Assembly: GCA_948469885.1 (NCBI GenBank)
Contig: CAOKMT010000002.1
Span: 119,986-183,985 of the forward strand
Source of the DNA: an uncultured Sporosarcina sp.
GTDB taxonomy: Bacteria; Bacillota; Bacilli; Bacillales_A; Planococcaceae
Reading direction: 5' to 3'
DNA length: 64,000 bases
The translations under genes were made by a program, and so were the position numbers. How positions within the stretch are numbered: position 1 is the first letter of the stretch; each line of letters starts with the position of its first letter. The notes beneath the pieces were generated by a model. It was given only the letters and a program-made list of their open reading frames with translations. It was not told the origin of the DNA and did no database searches. Shown here piece by piece: positions 33,286 through 42,582 of the stretch.

Positions 33286-34190
33286 TGGCGACTGCAAAAG
33301 CTAATATGGAAAAAAATCCTTATGAGAACATGAAAAGGCTGAGTCCGAGAAAAAGAGCATTTAAGCAGATGGCCGGGCGTTTTTTTCAAAATAAATTAGC
33401 GGTCATCGGCGGCGTTTTCACAATCCTTCTAATTTGTACCGCTATTTTAGCACCTGTTCTAGCGCCTTATGATCCGGTGGAACAAGATTATGCGAAATAC
33501 TTGGAAAGCCCCAGTGCGGAAAACTGGTTCGGAACAGATGAAATCGGTCGAGATATATTGAGTCGAGTCATTTATGGAGCGCAAGTATCTATTAAAGCAG
33601 GAATTATTTCTGTTGGAATTGCACTTGCTATCGGTTTACCGATCGGTCTATTTTCGGGATATTACCGCGGCAAACTTGACGAGTACGTCGTCATGAGATT
33701 GACGGATGCCATTCTTGCTTTTCCACCACTCGTTTTGGCACTTGCTTTGGCAGCAGTACTTGGCGCCGGGTTGGAAAATGCGATGCTTGCCATCGGAATC
33801 GTTTACGTTCCTACATTTGTCCGTCTGATGAGAGCGGAAGTATTAAGTCAGCGTGAGCGTGAATACGTAGAAGCTGCAAAGGCATCGGGAATACGGGATT
33901 TGAAAATTATTTTCCTTCATATCTTCCCGAACTGTCTAGGACCGATTTTAGTGCAAGCCACTTTGGCGATTGCAGGGGCTATTATTGCAGAAGCCTCTTT
34001 AAGCTATTTAGGGCTTGGTACACAACCGCCGACACCGAGCTGGGGTTCAATGTTGTCAATGGGACAAGGCTATTTGGCGGAAGCCCCATGGATTGCACTG
34101 TTTCCAGGTGTATTCATATTTATAACGGTTCTTTCTATTAATTTATTCGGTGATGGTCTTCGTGACGCACTTGATCCGAAGATGAAATGA
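33285..34190 (+). CDS. Peptide-type ABC transporter permease, DppC/OppC-like (301 aa)
   Basis: The second membrane component. A cytoplasmic N-terminal tail leads to the first helix, then the family segment WFGTDEIGRDILSRVIYGAQ (about residues 81-100). The EAA loop (REREYVEAAKASGI) is present, and LGLGTQPPTPSWGSML lies near the C-terminus. It starts at the ATG overlapping the dppB-like stop, with GGAGG 9 nt upstream. It should dimerise with the preceding permease. Confidence 0.93.
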   Translation: MATAKANMEKNPYENMKRLSPRKRAFKQMAGRFFQNKLAVIGGVFTILLICTAILAPVLAPYDPVEQDYAKYLESPSAENWFGTDEIGRDILSRVIYGAQVSIKAGIISVGIALAIGLPIGLFSGYYRGKLDEYVVMRLTDAILAFPPLVLALALAAVLGAGLENAMLAIGIVYVPTFVRLMRAEVLSQREREYVEAAKASGIRDLKIIFLHIFPNCLGPILVQATLAIAGAIIAEASLSYLGLGTQPPTPSWGSMLSMGQGYLAEAPWIALFPGVFIFITVLSINLFGDGLRDALDPKMK

Positions 34191-34241
34191 CCTGTAATGT
34201 CCGAAAAGTATGTTTGATTATTGTGTAAGGAAGTGAAAGCC

Positions 34242-35282
34242 TTGGATAACGGCTTACTTGAAGTTAACAATATACAAGTTTCGTTTGAAAACAAGAAAAG
34301 CAAACTGACCATCGTAGATGGGCTCAGTTTTAATGTGAATAAAGGGGAAACCCTTTGCGTTGTTGGAGAATCAGGATGTGGAAAAAGTTTAACTTCGTTG
34401 TCCATCATGGGTCTATTACCTAAAACAGGTAAAATTTCAGGTGGACAAATCAAGTTCAAAAACAATATCATTTCCACGAAAAGTGAAAGAGAAATGAGTA
34501 AAATTCGCGGCAATCAAATTTCTATGATTTTCCAAGAACCGATGACTTCTTTAAATCCTGTTCTAACGATCGGTAAGCAAATTATTGAAACGGTTATGCT
34601 CCATGAAAAATTGAATAAAAAAGAGGCCAGAATGCGGGCGATTGAAATGTTAAGATTGGTCGGTATTTCCTCGCCTGAAAATAGAGTGGATGCTTATCCG
34701 CATGAGCTGAGCGGTGGGATGAGACAGCGTGTCATGATTGCGATCGCATTAAGCTGTAATCCGGAATTGCTCATTGCGGACGAACCGACGACGGCATTAG
34801 ACGTGACGATTCAGGCACAAATTTTGGAGCTGATGAAAGAACTCCAAGTCAAGATGGATATGGGGATTATTTTAATTACGCACGATTTGGCAGTTGTGTC
34901 GGAAGTCGCTGACCGTATTCTTGTCATGTATGCAGGGAAGATGGTGGAATACACGACTCGGGAAAAGCTTTTTGCCAACCCGCTGCATCCTTATACACAA
35001 GGATTGTTGAACTGTATTCCGAAATTGACGGATGAAGACGACGGAGAAGATTTGTATGTTATTAAAGGGTCGGTGCCGTCGCCGGATGCAATGCCGGCGG
35101 GTTGCCGTTTTGCCGACCGATGTCCGATTGCGCGTGATCTATGCGTGAGTAATCCACCGCCGATTGTCAATGATGATGGGCATGAAGTGGCGTGCTGGCG
35201 TTATACGGATAAATGGGATACCGAGGAAGGGGGATTAAAGAATGTCAGTGAAAGTAGAAGAATCGAAAAAGTCCCTTCTTAA
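34242..35282 (+). CDS. Peptide-type ABC transporter ATPase, DppD/OppD-like (346 aa)
   Basis: An ATP-binding subunit. Walker A is GESGCGKS (about residue 43), the signature LSGGMRQR, and Walker [13 protein letters not shown]. The C-terminal oligopeptide-transporter extension carries [15 protein letters not shown], a cysteine-rich motif seen in DppD/OppD proteins. The TTG start at 34242 is preferred, with AAGGA about 10 nt upstream; the open frame extends further upstream without a suitable site. It overlaps the next ATPase gene by 41 bp. Confidence 0.92.
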   Translation: MDNGLLEVNNIQVSFENKKSKLTIVDGLSFNVNKGETLCVVGESGCGKSLTSLSIMGLLPKTGKISGGQIKFKNNIISTKSEREMSKIRGNQISMIFQEPMTSLNPVLTIGKQIIETVMLHEKLNKKEARMRAIEMLRLVGISSPENRVDAYPHELSGGMRQRVMIAIALSCNPELLIADEPTTALDVTIQAQILELMKELQVKMDMGIILITHDLAVVSEVADRILVMYAGKMVEYTTREKLFANPLHPYTQGLLNCIPKLTDEDDGEDLYVIKGSVPSPDAMPAGCRFADRCPIARDLCVSNPPPIVNDDGHEVACWRYTDKWDTEEGGLKNVSESRRIEKVPS

Positions 35283-36231
35283 AGTCGAACGTTTAAAGAA
35301 ACATTTTTTCATGGGAAAAACAAAGCTTTTTTCGAAAGACCAACAAGTGGTGAAAGCTTTAGATGGCGTCTCATTTGAATTGAAGCGTGGTGAAACATTA
35401 GGCATTGTAGGAGAGTCTGGTTGTGGAAAGTCAACGATGGGGAGAGCTATCCTCCGACTGCATGAACCGACGAGCGGTGAAATTACTTTCGAAGGCGAAG
35501 ATCTTATGGAGTTAAGTCAAAAACAACTTCGTCAAAAAAGGAAAGACCTGCAAATTATTTTCCAAGATCCCTATGGTTCGCTTAACCAACGTATGACAGT
35601 AGGAGCGATGTTATCGGAAATCGTCAACACCCATAAACTCGTTCCGAAAAAAGACGTTGACGATTATGTTTATCGTCTGTTGGAAGAAGTCGGCTTGAAG
35701 CAAGAACATTATGATCGTTTTCCGCATGAATTTTCGGGTGGTCAACGTCAGCGTGTTGGAATTGCGCGAGCTCTTTGTGTGGATCCGAAGCTGATTGTTT
35801 GTGACGAAGCGGTTTCCGCTTTGGATGTATCGGTTCAATCACAAATCTTGAACTTATTAAAGCGTTTGAAGCAAGAACGTCATTTGACATATGTTTTTAT
35901 TTCCCACGATTTAAGTGTTGTCAAACATATTAGTGATCGCGTTGCCGTGATGTATTTAGGACAAATTGTGGAGCTTGCCCATAAAAAGGATTTATTCAGC
36001 AACCCACGCCATCCATATACAAAAGCTTTGCTTTCCGCTGTACCGACTGTTGGCCAAGAAGAAAAAAGGGAACGAATTATTTTAGAAGGCGATATTCCGA
36101 GTCCTTATAACATTCCGACGGGTTGTCGCTTTCATACAAGATGTCCGTTGGCGACGGATAAATGCAAGGCTGAGGAACCGGTGTATCGTGAAGTAGCAGA
36201 CGGACATTTTAGTGCATGTCATTATTCATAA
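35242..36231 (+). CDS. Peptide-type ABC transporter ATPase, DppF/OppF-like (329 aa)
   Basis: The second ATP-binding subunit. Walker A is GESGCGKST, the signature [15 protein letters not shown], and Walker [13 protein letters not shown]. The C-terminus has [15 protein letters not shown], parallel to its partner. ATG at 35242 follows GAGGAAGGGGG and lies within the end of the upstream ATPase gene, so translation is coupled. With the two permeases and two binding proteins this completes a Dpp/Opp/Gsi-type importer. The substrate (dipeptide, oligopeptide, glutathione or other) is not decidable from sequence alone. Confidence 0.92.
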   Translation: MSVKVEESKKSLLKVERLKKHFFMGKTKLFSKDQQVVKALDGVSFELKRGETLGIVGESGCGKSTMGRAILRLHEPTSGEITFEGEDLMELSQKQLRQKRKDLQIIFQDPYGSLNQRMTVGAMLSEIVNTHKLVPKKDVDDYVYRLLEEVGLKQEHYDRFPHEFSGGQRQRVGIARALCVDPKLIVCDEAVSALDVSVQSQILNLLKRLKQERHLTYVFISHDLSVVKHISDRVAVMYLGQIVELAHKKDLFSNPRHPYTKALLSAVPTVGQEEKRERIILEGDIPSPYNIPTGCRFHTRCPLATDKCKAEEPVYREVADGHFSACHYS

Positions 36232-36293
36232 CAAGATGAATTCAGATCATGTGCGACTTCGTATGAAATTTGAGGGGATCGGGGTGGAATCTT

Positions 36294-36896
36294 TTGGTTG
36301 TAAAAGAGGAGTCAAGAGAAGGGTTACAACAAAGTAAACAACCCTCCCTACAACTCCAATTATTTTTGGCATTTTTCCGTGTAGGTATTTTAGGGTATGG
36401 GGGTGGTCCCTCATCCATCCCACTCGTGCATAAAGAAGTGGTGGACAAGTACAAGTGGTTGGATGACGAGGAATTCTCAGACATCCTTGCGCTTGGAAAC
36501 GCATTGCCCGGTCCCATTGCGACGAAAATGGCGGGCTATATCGGCTGGAGGGTCGGAGGCTTTCTTGGCATGCTCAATGCTATTATTGCATCGGTCGTCC
36601 CGACCATTATTATGATGATTATGTTGTTGACGGTATTGAATGTGTATAAGGACAAACCTTGGGTGCAAGGGATGTCTAAAGCCGTCGTCCCTGTCGTTGG
36701 CGTTATGCTCGGTGTGATGACTTTGGATTTCATCAAACAATCTAAAGGAGCATTGGGCTGGGCGGTTATGTCAGGCATTTTTATCGGCAGTCTCATAATC
36801 ATTGAGTTGCTTGGTATCCATCCAGCAATTGTGATCGGGACGATTCTCGCTTATGCCTTACTAAGTCCGAAGAAAAAAGAAGTGAAGAATGAATGA
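36294..36896 (+). CDS. Chromate transporter, N-domain subunit (about 200 aa)
   Basis: A short-chain CHR-family membrane protein. It has the family motif GYGGGPSSIPLVHKEVVDKY, followed by ALGNALPGPIATKMAGYIGW, and about five or six helices. TTG at 36294 is suggested by GGGGTGG 6 nt upstream; the frame is open to 36270, but no ribosome binding site precedes that codon. It overlaps the next gene by 4 nt (ATGA). The pair matches B. subtilis YwrB/YwrA (Chr3N/Chr3C), which together confer chromate resistance. The cargo could be chromate or another oxyanion. Confidence 0.88.
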   Translation: MVVKEESREGLQQSKQPSLQLQLFLAFFRVGILGYGGGPSSIPLVHKEVVDKYKWLDDEEFSDILALGNALPGPIATKMAGYIGWRVGGFLGMLNAIIASVVPTIIMMIMLLTVLNVYKDKPWVQGMSKAVVPVVGVMLGVMTLDFIKQSKGALGWAVMSGIFIGSLIIIELLGIHPAIVIGTILAYALLSPKKKEVKNE

Positions 36897-37423
36897 TTTA
36901 TTGGCAAATATTTCAAGCCTTTTTTATATCAAATATACTTGGATACGGCGGAGGACCAGCGTCCATTCCGTTGGTGGAAAATGAAGTCGTCGATCGTTAT
37001 AACTGGATGACGGTGAATGAGTTCGGAGAGGTACTTGCACTCGGCAATGCGTTGCCTGGACCGATTGCGACGAAGATGGCAGGGTACATCGGTTTCCAGC
37101 AAGCAGGTACGCTCGGGGCATTCGTAGGTGTATTTGCCACGGTGGCACCGTCCCTCATATTAATGATCGCATTGTTAAGTTTATTGATGAGATTTAAAGA
37201 TTCACCAAAAGTGAAGAAAATGACAACCTTTGTTAAACCGACAATTGCAGTTCTTTTAGGCGTCATGACGTGGGAATTTCTATTTAGTTCTTACGAAGGA
37301 ATCGGTGTTATCCAAACGATTTTTCTGACGGCGACCAGTTATTTTTTACTGGAGAGGGTAAAAGTACATCCCGTTTACGTTGTTGGGGGCGCTTTGTTGT
37401 ATGGCGCGGTCCTATTAGGATAG
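36893..37423 (+). CDS. Chromate transporter, C-domain subunit (176 aa)
   Basis: The partner half of the split CHR transporter, with the same motif pair (GYGGGPASIPLVENEVV, ALGNALPGPIATKMAGYIGF). ATG at 36893 overlaps the previous stop (ATGA), giving translational coupling. The two halves should insert in opposite orientations and function as a heterodimer, as known for short-chain CHR pairs. An AsnC-type regulator gene follows 51 bp later. Confidence 0.9.
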   Translation: MIYWQIFQAFFISNILGYGGGPASIPLVENEVVDRYNWMTVNEFGEVLALGNALPGPIATKMAGYIGFQQAGTLGAFVGVFATVAPSLILMIALLSLLMRFKDSPKVKKMTTFVKPTIAVLLGVMTWEFLFSSYEGIGVIQTIFLTATSYFLLERVKVHPVYVVGGALLYGAVLLG

Positions 37424-37474
37424 GTAATGGTCAATCCCGAACTTTTGCTATTTACAACAGAGTAGGTGATTGAA

Positions 37475-37921
37475 GTGCTTGATGAGATTGATAAAAGAAT
37501 ATTAGACTTATTAACTGAAAATGGACGGATGTCTTATGTTGACATTGGCAAAGATTTGAATTTGTCAAGAGTCGCGGTCCGTGAAAGAGTACAAAATTTA
37601 CAAAAAAATAATATAATTGAACAGTTTACTGTTGTCATTAATAGTGAAAAAGTTGGGAAAGACGTGTCCGCTTTTTTTGAAGTTGATTGCGATCCCATGT
37701 TTCTCGTCGAAGTAGCACAAGCATTAGCGGATAATCCAAGCGTCTCTAGCTGCTACCAAATGACGGGTCCTTCAACACTTCATATGCATGTATTGGTCAA
37801 TGATTTTACGGACTTGGAGAAATTCGTCAATGAGGAATTGTATGCGGTAAAAGGGATTACGCGCGTGGAAAGCCATATATTGTTACGGCGCTTTAAAAGT
37901 AGAAGTGGCTTGAAATTGTAA
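37475..37921 (+). CDS. ywrC: Lrp/AsnC family regulator (148 aa), YwrC-like
   Basis: A small transcription factor with an N-terminal helix-turn-helix (DKRILDLLTENGRMSYVDIGKDLNLSRVAVRERV) split over residues 6-40 and a C-terminal RAM ligand-binding fold (VAQALADNPSVSSCYQMTG). GTG at 37475 is chosen from AGGTGA 5-6 nt upstream; another GTG nine bases earlier lacks spacing. Its position after the chromate transporter pair and before a YwrD-type enzyme matches the B. subtilis ywr cluster, in which YwrC controls the chromate genes. The gene symbol rests on that context. Confidence 0.85.
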   Translation: MLDEIDKRILDLLTENGRMSYVDIGKDLNLSRVAVRERVQNLQKNNIIEQFTVVINSEKVGKDVSAFFEVDCDPMFLVEVAQALADNPSVSSCYQMTGPSTLHMHVLVNDFTDLEKFVNEELYAVKGITRVESHILLRRFKSRSGLKL

Positions 37922-37956
37922 GGAATATTATTAAGTTAATCGAATCAATTTCATAA

Positions 37957-38151
37957 TTGCTGTTTTCAGCAATAAAGACGGACGTTGAAGAGGCTAATTC
38001 TATAAACATTCAACTTAAGGAGTGTAGGACGCCGACTCTTGTGGGATTAGCGGGACAGTTGAATCTTGCAGGGAGCATTGCGACCGAGGAGGCTCAATAC
38101 CCGCCCGGAACGGAAATTAACATTGTTCGGATTTTTAAGAAGTATAGCTAA
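37957..38151 (+). CDS. Small hypothetical ORF (64 aa), doubtful
   Basis: An open frame between the AsnC regulator and the gamma-glutamyltransferase. The frame starts at a TTG without a ribosome binding site, inside a TTGCTG-TTTT-CAGCAA hairpin. The predicted C-terminal half (LVGLAGQLNLAGSIATEEA, then YPPGTEINIVRIFKKYS) looks protein-like in composition, so it may be a remnant of an older gene or a real small protein with a different start. I do not recognise it. Confidence 0.25.
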   Translation: MLFSAIKTDVEEANSINIQLKECRTPTLVGLAGQLNLAGSIATEEAQYPPGTEINIVRIFKKYS

Positions 38152-38211
38152 TTATGAAATTGACTCAATAGATAAAGAGATCTTTTTTATTAAATAAAGG
38201 GGGAATTTTTC

Positions 38212-39816
38212 ATGGATTACTTATATCATCCGTTTCCATCGAAACGTCAGACAGTTTTTTCTAAAAAAGGAATGGTCGCGACTTCACAACCGCTTGCATC
38301 ACAAGCAGGGTTGGACATTTTGCAAAAAGGTGGAAATGCCATTGACGCGGCAATTGCGACGGCAGCTACATTGACAGTTGTCGAACCGACTTCCAATGGA
38401 ATTGGTGGAGATGCATTTGCGCTCGTCTGGGTGAAAGATCAACTTCATGGTTTGAATGCATCCGGTCCTGCACCTGAATCGATTTCAATCGAAGCGTTGA
38501 AAGAACGCGGACATGACAAGATACCGGTTCACGGTGTATTACCTATAACAGTACCAGGTGTCCCAGCAGGATGGGCTGCGCTTTCCGAAAGATTTGGTAA
38601 GCTGCCGTTCGCCGAAGTGTTGGAGCCTGCAATCCGTTATGCGGAAGAGGGGTATCCTTTGACACCAGTGCTCGGAAAGTTCTGGAAAAGAGCGCATGCA
38701 CAATTTATGAAATATGAAGGCGAAAAGGAATTCGCTGAATGGTTCAAAACATTTGCCCCAGGTGGAAAAGCGCCTGAGATCGGTGAAATGTGGAGTTCTG
38801 AAGCGCATGCTTCGACGTTGCGTAAAATTGCTGAAACGAAAAGCCGGGCATTTTATGAAGGGGAATTGGCCGACAAGATCGATCAATTCATGAAAGAGCA
38901 TGAAGGTTATTTAACAAAAGAAGACTTGGCGAAATTCGAAGTGGAATGGGTGGATCCGATTTCCACGAACTATAAAGGGTATGACGTATGGGAAATCCCA
39001 CCGAATGGTCAAGGATTGGTCGCGCTCACTGCGCTAAATATTTACAACCACTTATGCGAGCCGGTGTGGCAGTCGGCAGAGACGATGCACTGTCAGCTTG
39101 AAGCGATGAAACTTGCTTTCACGGACGGCCAAGCATTTATTACAGAAAGCGAAGAAATGCCGATCAGCGTCGAGCATTTATTGTCGGAACAATACGCAAA
39201 GACACGTGCAGCGAAGGTAGGAAGCGAAGCGCATGAACCGGCACCGTATGAATTGCCAGGTAGTGGGACTGTGTATTTGGCGGCTGCGGATGAAGAAGGC
39301 AATATGATTTCTTACATTCAAAGTAACTATATGGGCTTCGGTTCAGGAGTCGTCATTCCGGATACAGGAATCGCCCTTCAAAATAGAGGTCACGACTTTA
39401 AACTCGATCCCGAGCATCCGAATGCTTTAAAACCAGGGAAGAGAACGTATCATACGATCATTCCAGGATTTTTGACAAAGGAAGGAAAAGCGGTCGGTCC
39501 ATTCGGCGTCATGGGCGGATATATGCAACCGCAAGGCCATTTCCAACTTGTCACGAATACGATCGATTTCTTACTGAATCCACAAGCTGCGCTTGATGTG
39601 CCGCGTTGGCAATGGATTGAAGGAAAAACAGTTCGTGTAGAACCGGAGTTTCCTAATCATCTTGCACAAGCATTGGAAAGAAAAGGGCATAAGATTGAAG
39701 TAGATGTCGATGGTGGTTCATTTGGTAGAGGTCAAGCGATTTGGCGAGATCCTGAAACAGGCGTTTTACGAGGTGGAACGGAAGCGAGAACAGATGGCGC
39801 CATCGCTGTCTGGTAA
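38212..39816 (+). CDS. ywrD: Gamma-glutamyltransferase-like protein, YwrD type (534 aa)
   Basis: An Ntn-hydrolase of the gamma-glutamyltransferase family, which cleaves or transfers gamma-glutamyl groups. The N-terminus (FSKKGMVATSQPLASQAGLD and GGNAIDAAIATAATLTVVEP) closely resembles B. subtilis YwrD. The nucleophile after self-cleavage should be Thr353, in PGSGTVYLAAAD; the loop SNYMGFGSGVVIPDTGIALQ follows. No signal peptide is present, so it is cytoplasmic, unlike secreted Ggt. ATG at 38212 follows AAAGGGGG. The neighbouring chromate/AsnC genes match the B. subtilis ywr neighbourhood. The physiological substrate is unknown. Confidence 0.88.
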   Translation: MDYLYHPFPSKRQTVFSKKGMVATSQPLASQAGLDILQKGGNAIDAAIATAATLTVVEPTSNGIGGDAFALVWVKDQLHGLNASGPAPESISIEALKERGHDKIPVHGVLPITVPGVPAGWAALSERFGKLPFAEVLEPAIRYAEEGYPLTPVLGKFWKRAHAQFMKYEGEKEFAEWFKTFAPGGKAPEIGEMWSSEAHASTLRKIAETKSRAFYEGELADKIDQFMKEHEGYLTKEDLAKFEVEWVDPISTNYKGYDVWEIPPNGQGLVALTALNIYNHLCEPVWQSAETMHCQLEAMKLAFTDGQAFITESEEMPISVEHLLSEQYAKTRAAKVGSEAHEPAPYELPGSGTVYLAAADEEGNMISYIQSNYMGFGSGVVIPDTGIALQNRGHDFKLDPEHPNALKPGKRTYHTIIPGFLTKEGKAVGPFGVMGGYMQPQGHFQLVTNTIDFLLNPQAALDVPRWQWIEGKTVRVEPEFPNHLAQALERKGHKIEVDVDGGSFGRGQAIWRDPETGVLRGGTEARTDGAIAVW

Positions 39817-39820
39817 ATAG

Positions 39821-39867
39821 AAAATCCCCATCCTTGAGTGTTTGCACTCGGGGATGGGGATTTTTTT
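39821..39867. terminator. Bidirectional terminator between ywrD and the SDR gene
   Basis: AAAATCCCCATCC (39821-39833) and GGATGGGGATTTT (39852-39864) form a 13-bp stem with an inner GAGTG/CACTC pair, followed by a T-run. The SDR stop codon (39866-39868) lies in the T-run. Confidence 0.88.
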
Positions 39868-40750
39868 ACGATCCGACGTAATCGCCGCCATCGACGTGAA
39901 TTGTTTGACCTGTCATATAACTGGAATCGTTCGATGCAAGAAAGACGTAAGCGGGTGCATTTTCCGCAGGTTGTCCGCGTCTCTCCACAGGTGTGTTTGC
40001 GCCGTGTTGTTTCACTGTTTGGGCGTCGAATGTAGACGGAATAAGTGGTGTCCAAATTGGTCCCGGTGCCACTGCATTGACACGGATGCCCTTGTCTGCA
40101 AGGTTAAGCGCAAGTGAACGGGTGAACGAAGTAATCGCACCCTTAGTCGCGGAATAATCGATCAAGCCGGGAGAGCCGTTATAGGCTGTCACGGATGAAG
40201 TGTTCACAATGGCATCACCTTCCGTCATATGTGGGATTGCCGCTTTCGTCAAATAAAATAAGCCGAAGAAATTCGTTTCGAATGTTTCGCGTAATTGATC
40301 TTCCGAAATCGCTTCGATCGTCTTCTGTGGAAATTGTTTTCCCGCATTATTAACGAGAATGTTCAAACTTCCAAATGTTTGGATGACTTCATCGATTAAT
40401 TTTTCACAATGTTCTTCTTCACTTATATCCATACGGATTTTCAAAGCCTTTCCGCCGTATTGTTCTATAAGTTGAACTGTTTTTTGTGCATCTTCATCTT
40501 CTCTTTCGGCGAGGTAGGCGATCGCCACATTGGCGCCTTCTTTGGCGAAGGCGACTGCCACGGCTCGGCCGATCCCGCTATCTCCGCCGGTGATCAATGT
40601 GTTTTTTCCTTTTAATTTACCTGATCCTTTGTAGTTTTCATCGTCATAAATTGGTGCGGGTTTCATTTCCGTTTCAACGCCTGGTTGCTCGTTCTGCGTT
40701 TGTGCTGGCACTTGTTTATCGATTTTTTCGTATTTGTCTTGACTCAACAT
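39866..40750 (-). CDS. Short-chain dehydrogenase/reductase, YhdF/YhxC-like (294 aa)
   Basis: An NAD(P)-dependent oxidoreductase. A ~45-residue N-terminal extension rich in Gln/Glu/Pro precedes the Rossmann motif GGDSGIGRA (TGxxxGIG type). NNAG, the catalytic Ser (VNTSSVTAY), and YSATK are all present, with a C-terminal GQTIHVDGG. This extended subclass includes general-stress SDR proteins of Bacillus; its substrates are poorly known. ATG at 40750 has AGGAGG very close (3 nt); TTG at 40747 gives better spacing and may be the real start. It converges with the gamma-glutamyltransferase gene. Confidence 0.88.
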   Translation of the reverse strand: MLSQDKYEKIDKQVPAQTQNEQPGVETEMKPAPIYDDENYKGSGKLKGKNTLITGGDSGIGRAVAVAFAKEGANVAIAYLAEREDEDAQKTVQLIEQYGGKALKIRMDISEEEHCEKLIDEVIQTFGSLNILVNNAGKQFPQKTIEAISEDQLRETFETNFFGLFYLTKAAIPHMTEGDAIVNTSSVTAYNGSPGLIDYSATKGAITSFTRSLALNLADKGIRVNAVAPGPIWTPLIPSTFDAQTVKQHGANTPVERRGQPAENAPAYVFLASNDSSYMTGQTIHVDGGDYVGS

Positions 40751-40811
40751 ATCCCTCCTCATGATTCATTGCTATGGTTCTTCCCTTATATTGCGTCACT
40801 TAAACGATTGA

Positions 40812-42290
40812 TTATAATAATCCGATCCATTTCCAGTAGGTGGCACTGAAAAGAAGGATGAGCAAATAGCCGATAATCGTAAGTGGGATTCCTGATTTGA
40901 GAAAATCCTTTACAGTAAAAGCCCCTGTCCCATAAGCAAGCATGTTTTGCGGCGCGCTGACAGGAAGCAGGAAACCGAAGCTAATGACAAATTGTTGGAT
41001 CAGCACAAACCCTACACTATTGACGCCAAAGTCTATCGTCGTCGTCAAGGCGAGGAAGATTGGAATAAGAGCCGATGAAAGGCTTGTTGCACTCGCAAAT
41101 CCTAGGTGAATCAGGATGTTAAAAGCTGAAAGCAAGGCTATTGTCGCGAGTATGGGCATGCTCTCTAATCCCATCGCGCCAAAAACTTTATTGGATAGCC
41201 ATTGTGCACCGCCTGTATTCAACAAGATCGTTCCAAGCGCAATGCCGACCGCAAAAACGATGATCGTTCCCCAAGGAATTAGCTTCTCGACTGTCTTCCA
41301 GTTAAATACGCCAATTTTTGGAGATAGAAGGATCGCAATGGCAACGATTGTAACTGTCGATGTATCAAAAGGATGGAGCGTTTCTTCCGTTGACCAAAAG
41401 AAAAGCAGGGCAATGGCGACGATAATGAGCCGAATTTCAGCTGGTTTAATCGGCCCTAATTCTTTCATTTGTCGCTGAATCAGTTCTGTCCCACCTTCTA
41501 CAACTTGGGTTTCGGGTTTGATCAGTTTAATCATGACAAAGTAGAGGACAATCGACATAATGATCGACCATGGCGCTGCATAGAGGAACCAAGATCCCCA
41601 TGCAACGGTTTCGTTGAATTCAGATTCGATGAAACCTAAAGCGACCATATTCTGGGCGGCACCTGTTTTGATACCGATATTCCAGATTGAGACGGATTGG
41701 ACAGCGGTGATGACGAGCAATGCCCCGAGGCGACTATTATGCGGCAACCCGAATGCGGCCACCATTCCAAGTAAAATCGGAACGACCGCGCCGGCACGCG
41801 CTGTGGCACTTGGTATGAAAAAAGCAAGGACAATCGACACAAGGATCGCACCAAATACGATCGCGCCTGTTTTTACTCCGACTTTTGATAAAATATACAA
41901 GGCAAGCCGTTTATGGAGATTTGTCGCTTGCATAGCGGCTGCGAGAAATAACGCCGCTGCAACGAGGGCAACAGCGGAGTTCGAGAATCCGCCCAGCGCC
42001 ATTCTTAACGCTGCGCTTGTGCCGAGTATGACATCGGGATTTGAGATGTCAGGGGCTAGTCCAAGCAATAGCGCCACGAGCCCGATAATCATTGCCGCAC
42101 TTACGGGATAAGGGACAGCTTCCGTCATCCATAGAATAACGGCAAACGCTAATATTGCGAGCGCCCGTTGTCCCATGACGGGCAAGTCTGTGGGGGTGGG
42201 CAGTAGTGTAATAACAATAAGTGCAACAAAAGCAAGGATTATCCAATAAGGTTTTAAATTCCGTTTCTGCACCTCTTCTGCTGTTGTCAA
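40812..42290 (-). CDS. SLC13/DASS family transporter (492 aa)
   Basis: A membrane symporter for di- or tricarboxylates or sulfate. It has about 12 helices. The family signatures are visible: ILWMTEAVPYPVSAAMIIG near residue 58, GIKTGAAQNMVALGFIES in the middle, and LPVSAPQNMLAYGTGAFTV near the C-terminus. TTG at 42290 is preferred because AAGGGAGTGAG lies 6-7 nt ahead; the frame extends to an ATG at 42308 without such a site. The gene stands alone, with the SDR gene next on the same strand. Cation and substrate are not decidable, but Na+/dicarboxylate is the usual role. Confidence 0.88.
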   Translation of the reverse strand: MTTAEEVQKRNLKPYWIILAFVALIVITLLPTPTDLPVMGQRALAILAFAVILWMTEAVPYPVSAAMIIGLVALLLGLAPDISNPDVILGTSAALRMALGGFSNSAVALVAAALFLAAAMQATNLHKRLALYILSKVGVKTGAIVFGAILVSIVLAFFIPSATARAGAVVPILLGMVAAFGLPHNSRLGALLVITAVQSVSIWNIGIKTGAAQNMVALGFIESEFNETVAWGSWFLYAAPWSIIMSIVLYFVMIKLIKPETQVVEGGTELIQRQMKELGPIKPAEIRLIIVAIALLFFWSTEETLHPFDTSTVTIVAIAILLSPKIGVFNWKTVEKLIPWGTIIVFAVGIALGTILLNTGGAQWLSNKVFGAMGLESMPILATIALLSAFNILIHLGFASATSLSSALIPIFLALTTTIDFGVNSVGFVLIQQFVISFGFLLPVSAPQNMLAYGTGAFTVKDFLKSGIPLTIIGYLLILLFSATYWKWIGLL

Positions 42291-42475
42291 AAACTCACTC
42301 CCTTTCATGATTGCTAAGCAAAATAATTATTCCCTATTCCATGCAAGGCTAAACGACTAAACAATATGAATATTCTTCTTTATACAAACCAGTTTGAAAG
42401 TGATATAATAGATCGAATGGACTTGCGATGGTTATCGAAATTGAAGAACTGAATGATTGCAGATACATAGAAAAT

Positions 42476-42517
42476 AAAACGGAGTGTTCTTTCCAATTTG
42501 GAGAGGACGCCGTTTTC
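42476..42517 (+). terminator. Leader hairpin upstream of the EamA gene
   Basis: AAAACGG (42476-42482) pairs with CCGTTTT (42510-42516), and inner GTTCTTTCC pairs with GGAGAGGAC via G-U. A short T-tract is included in the right arm. It could be an attenuator 65 nt upstream of the start codon. Confidence 0.5.
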
Positions 42518-42582
42518 ATGTTGGCGTTAAAGTGACATCAAAAAGAAAGGGATTATTCCAATGATATAAAGGGGGAAGGCGT

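Noticed and set aside
40800-42250. Plus-strand frames opposite the SLC13 transporter (up to 165 codons)
   Set aside because: They mirror a strong transporter gene on the minus strand and show no ribosome binding site or domain.
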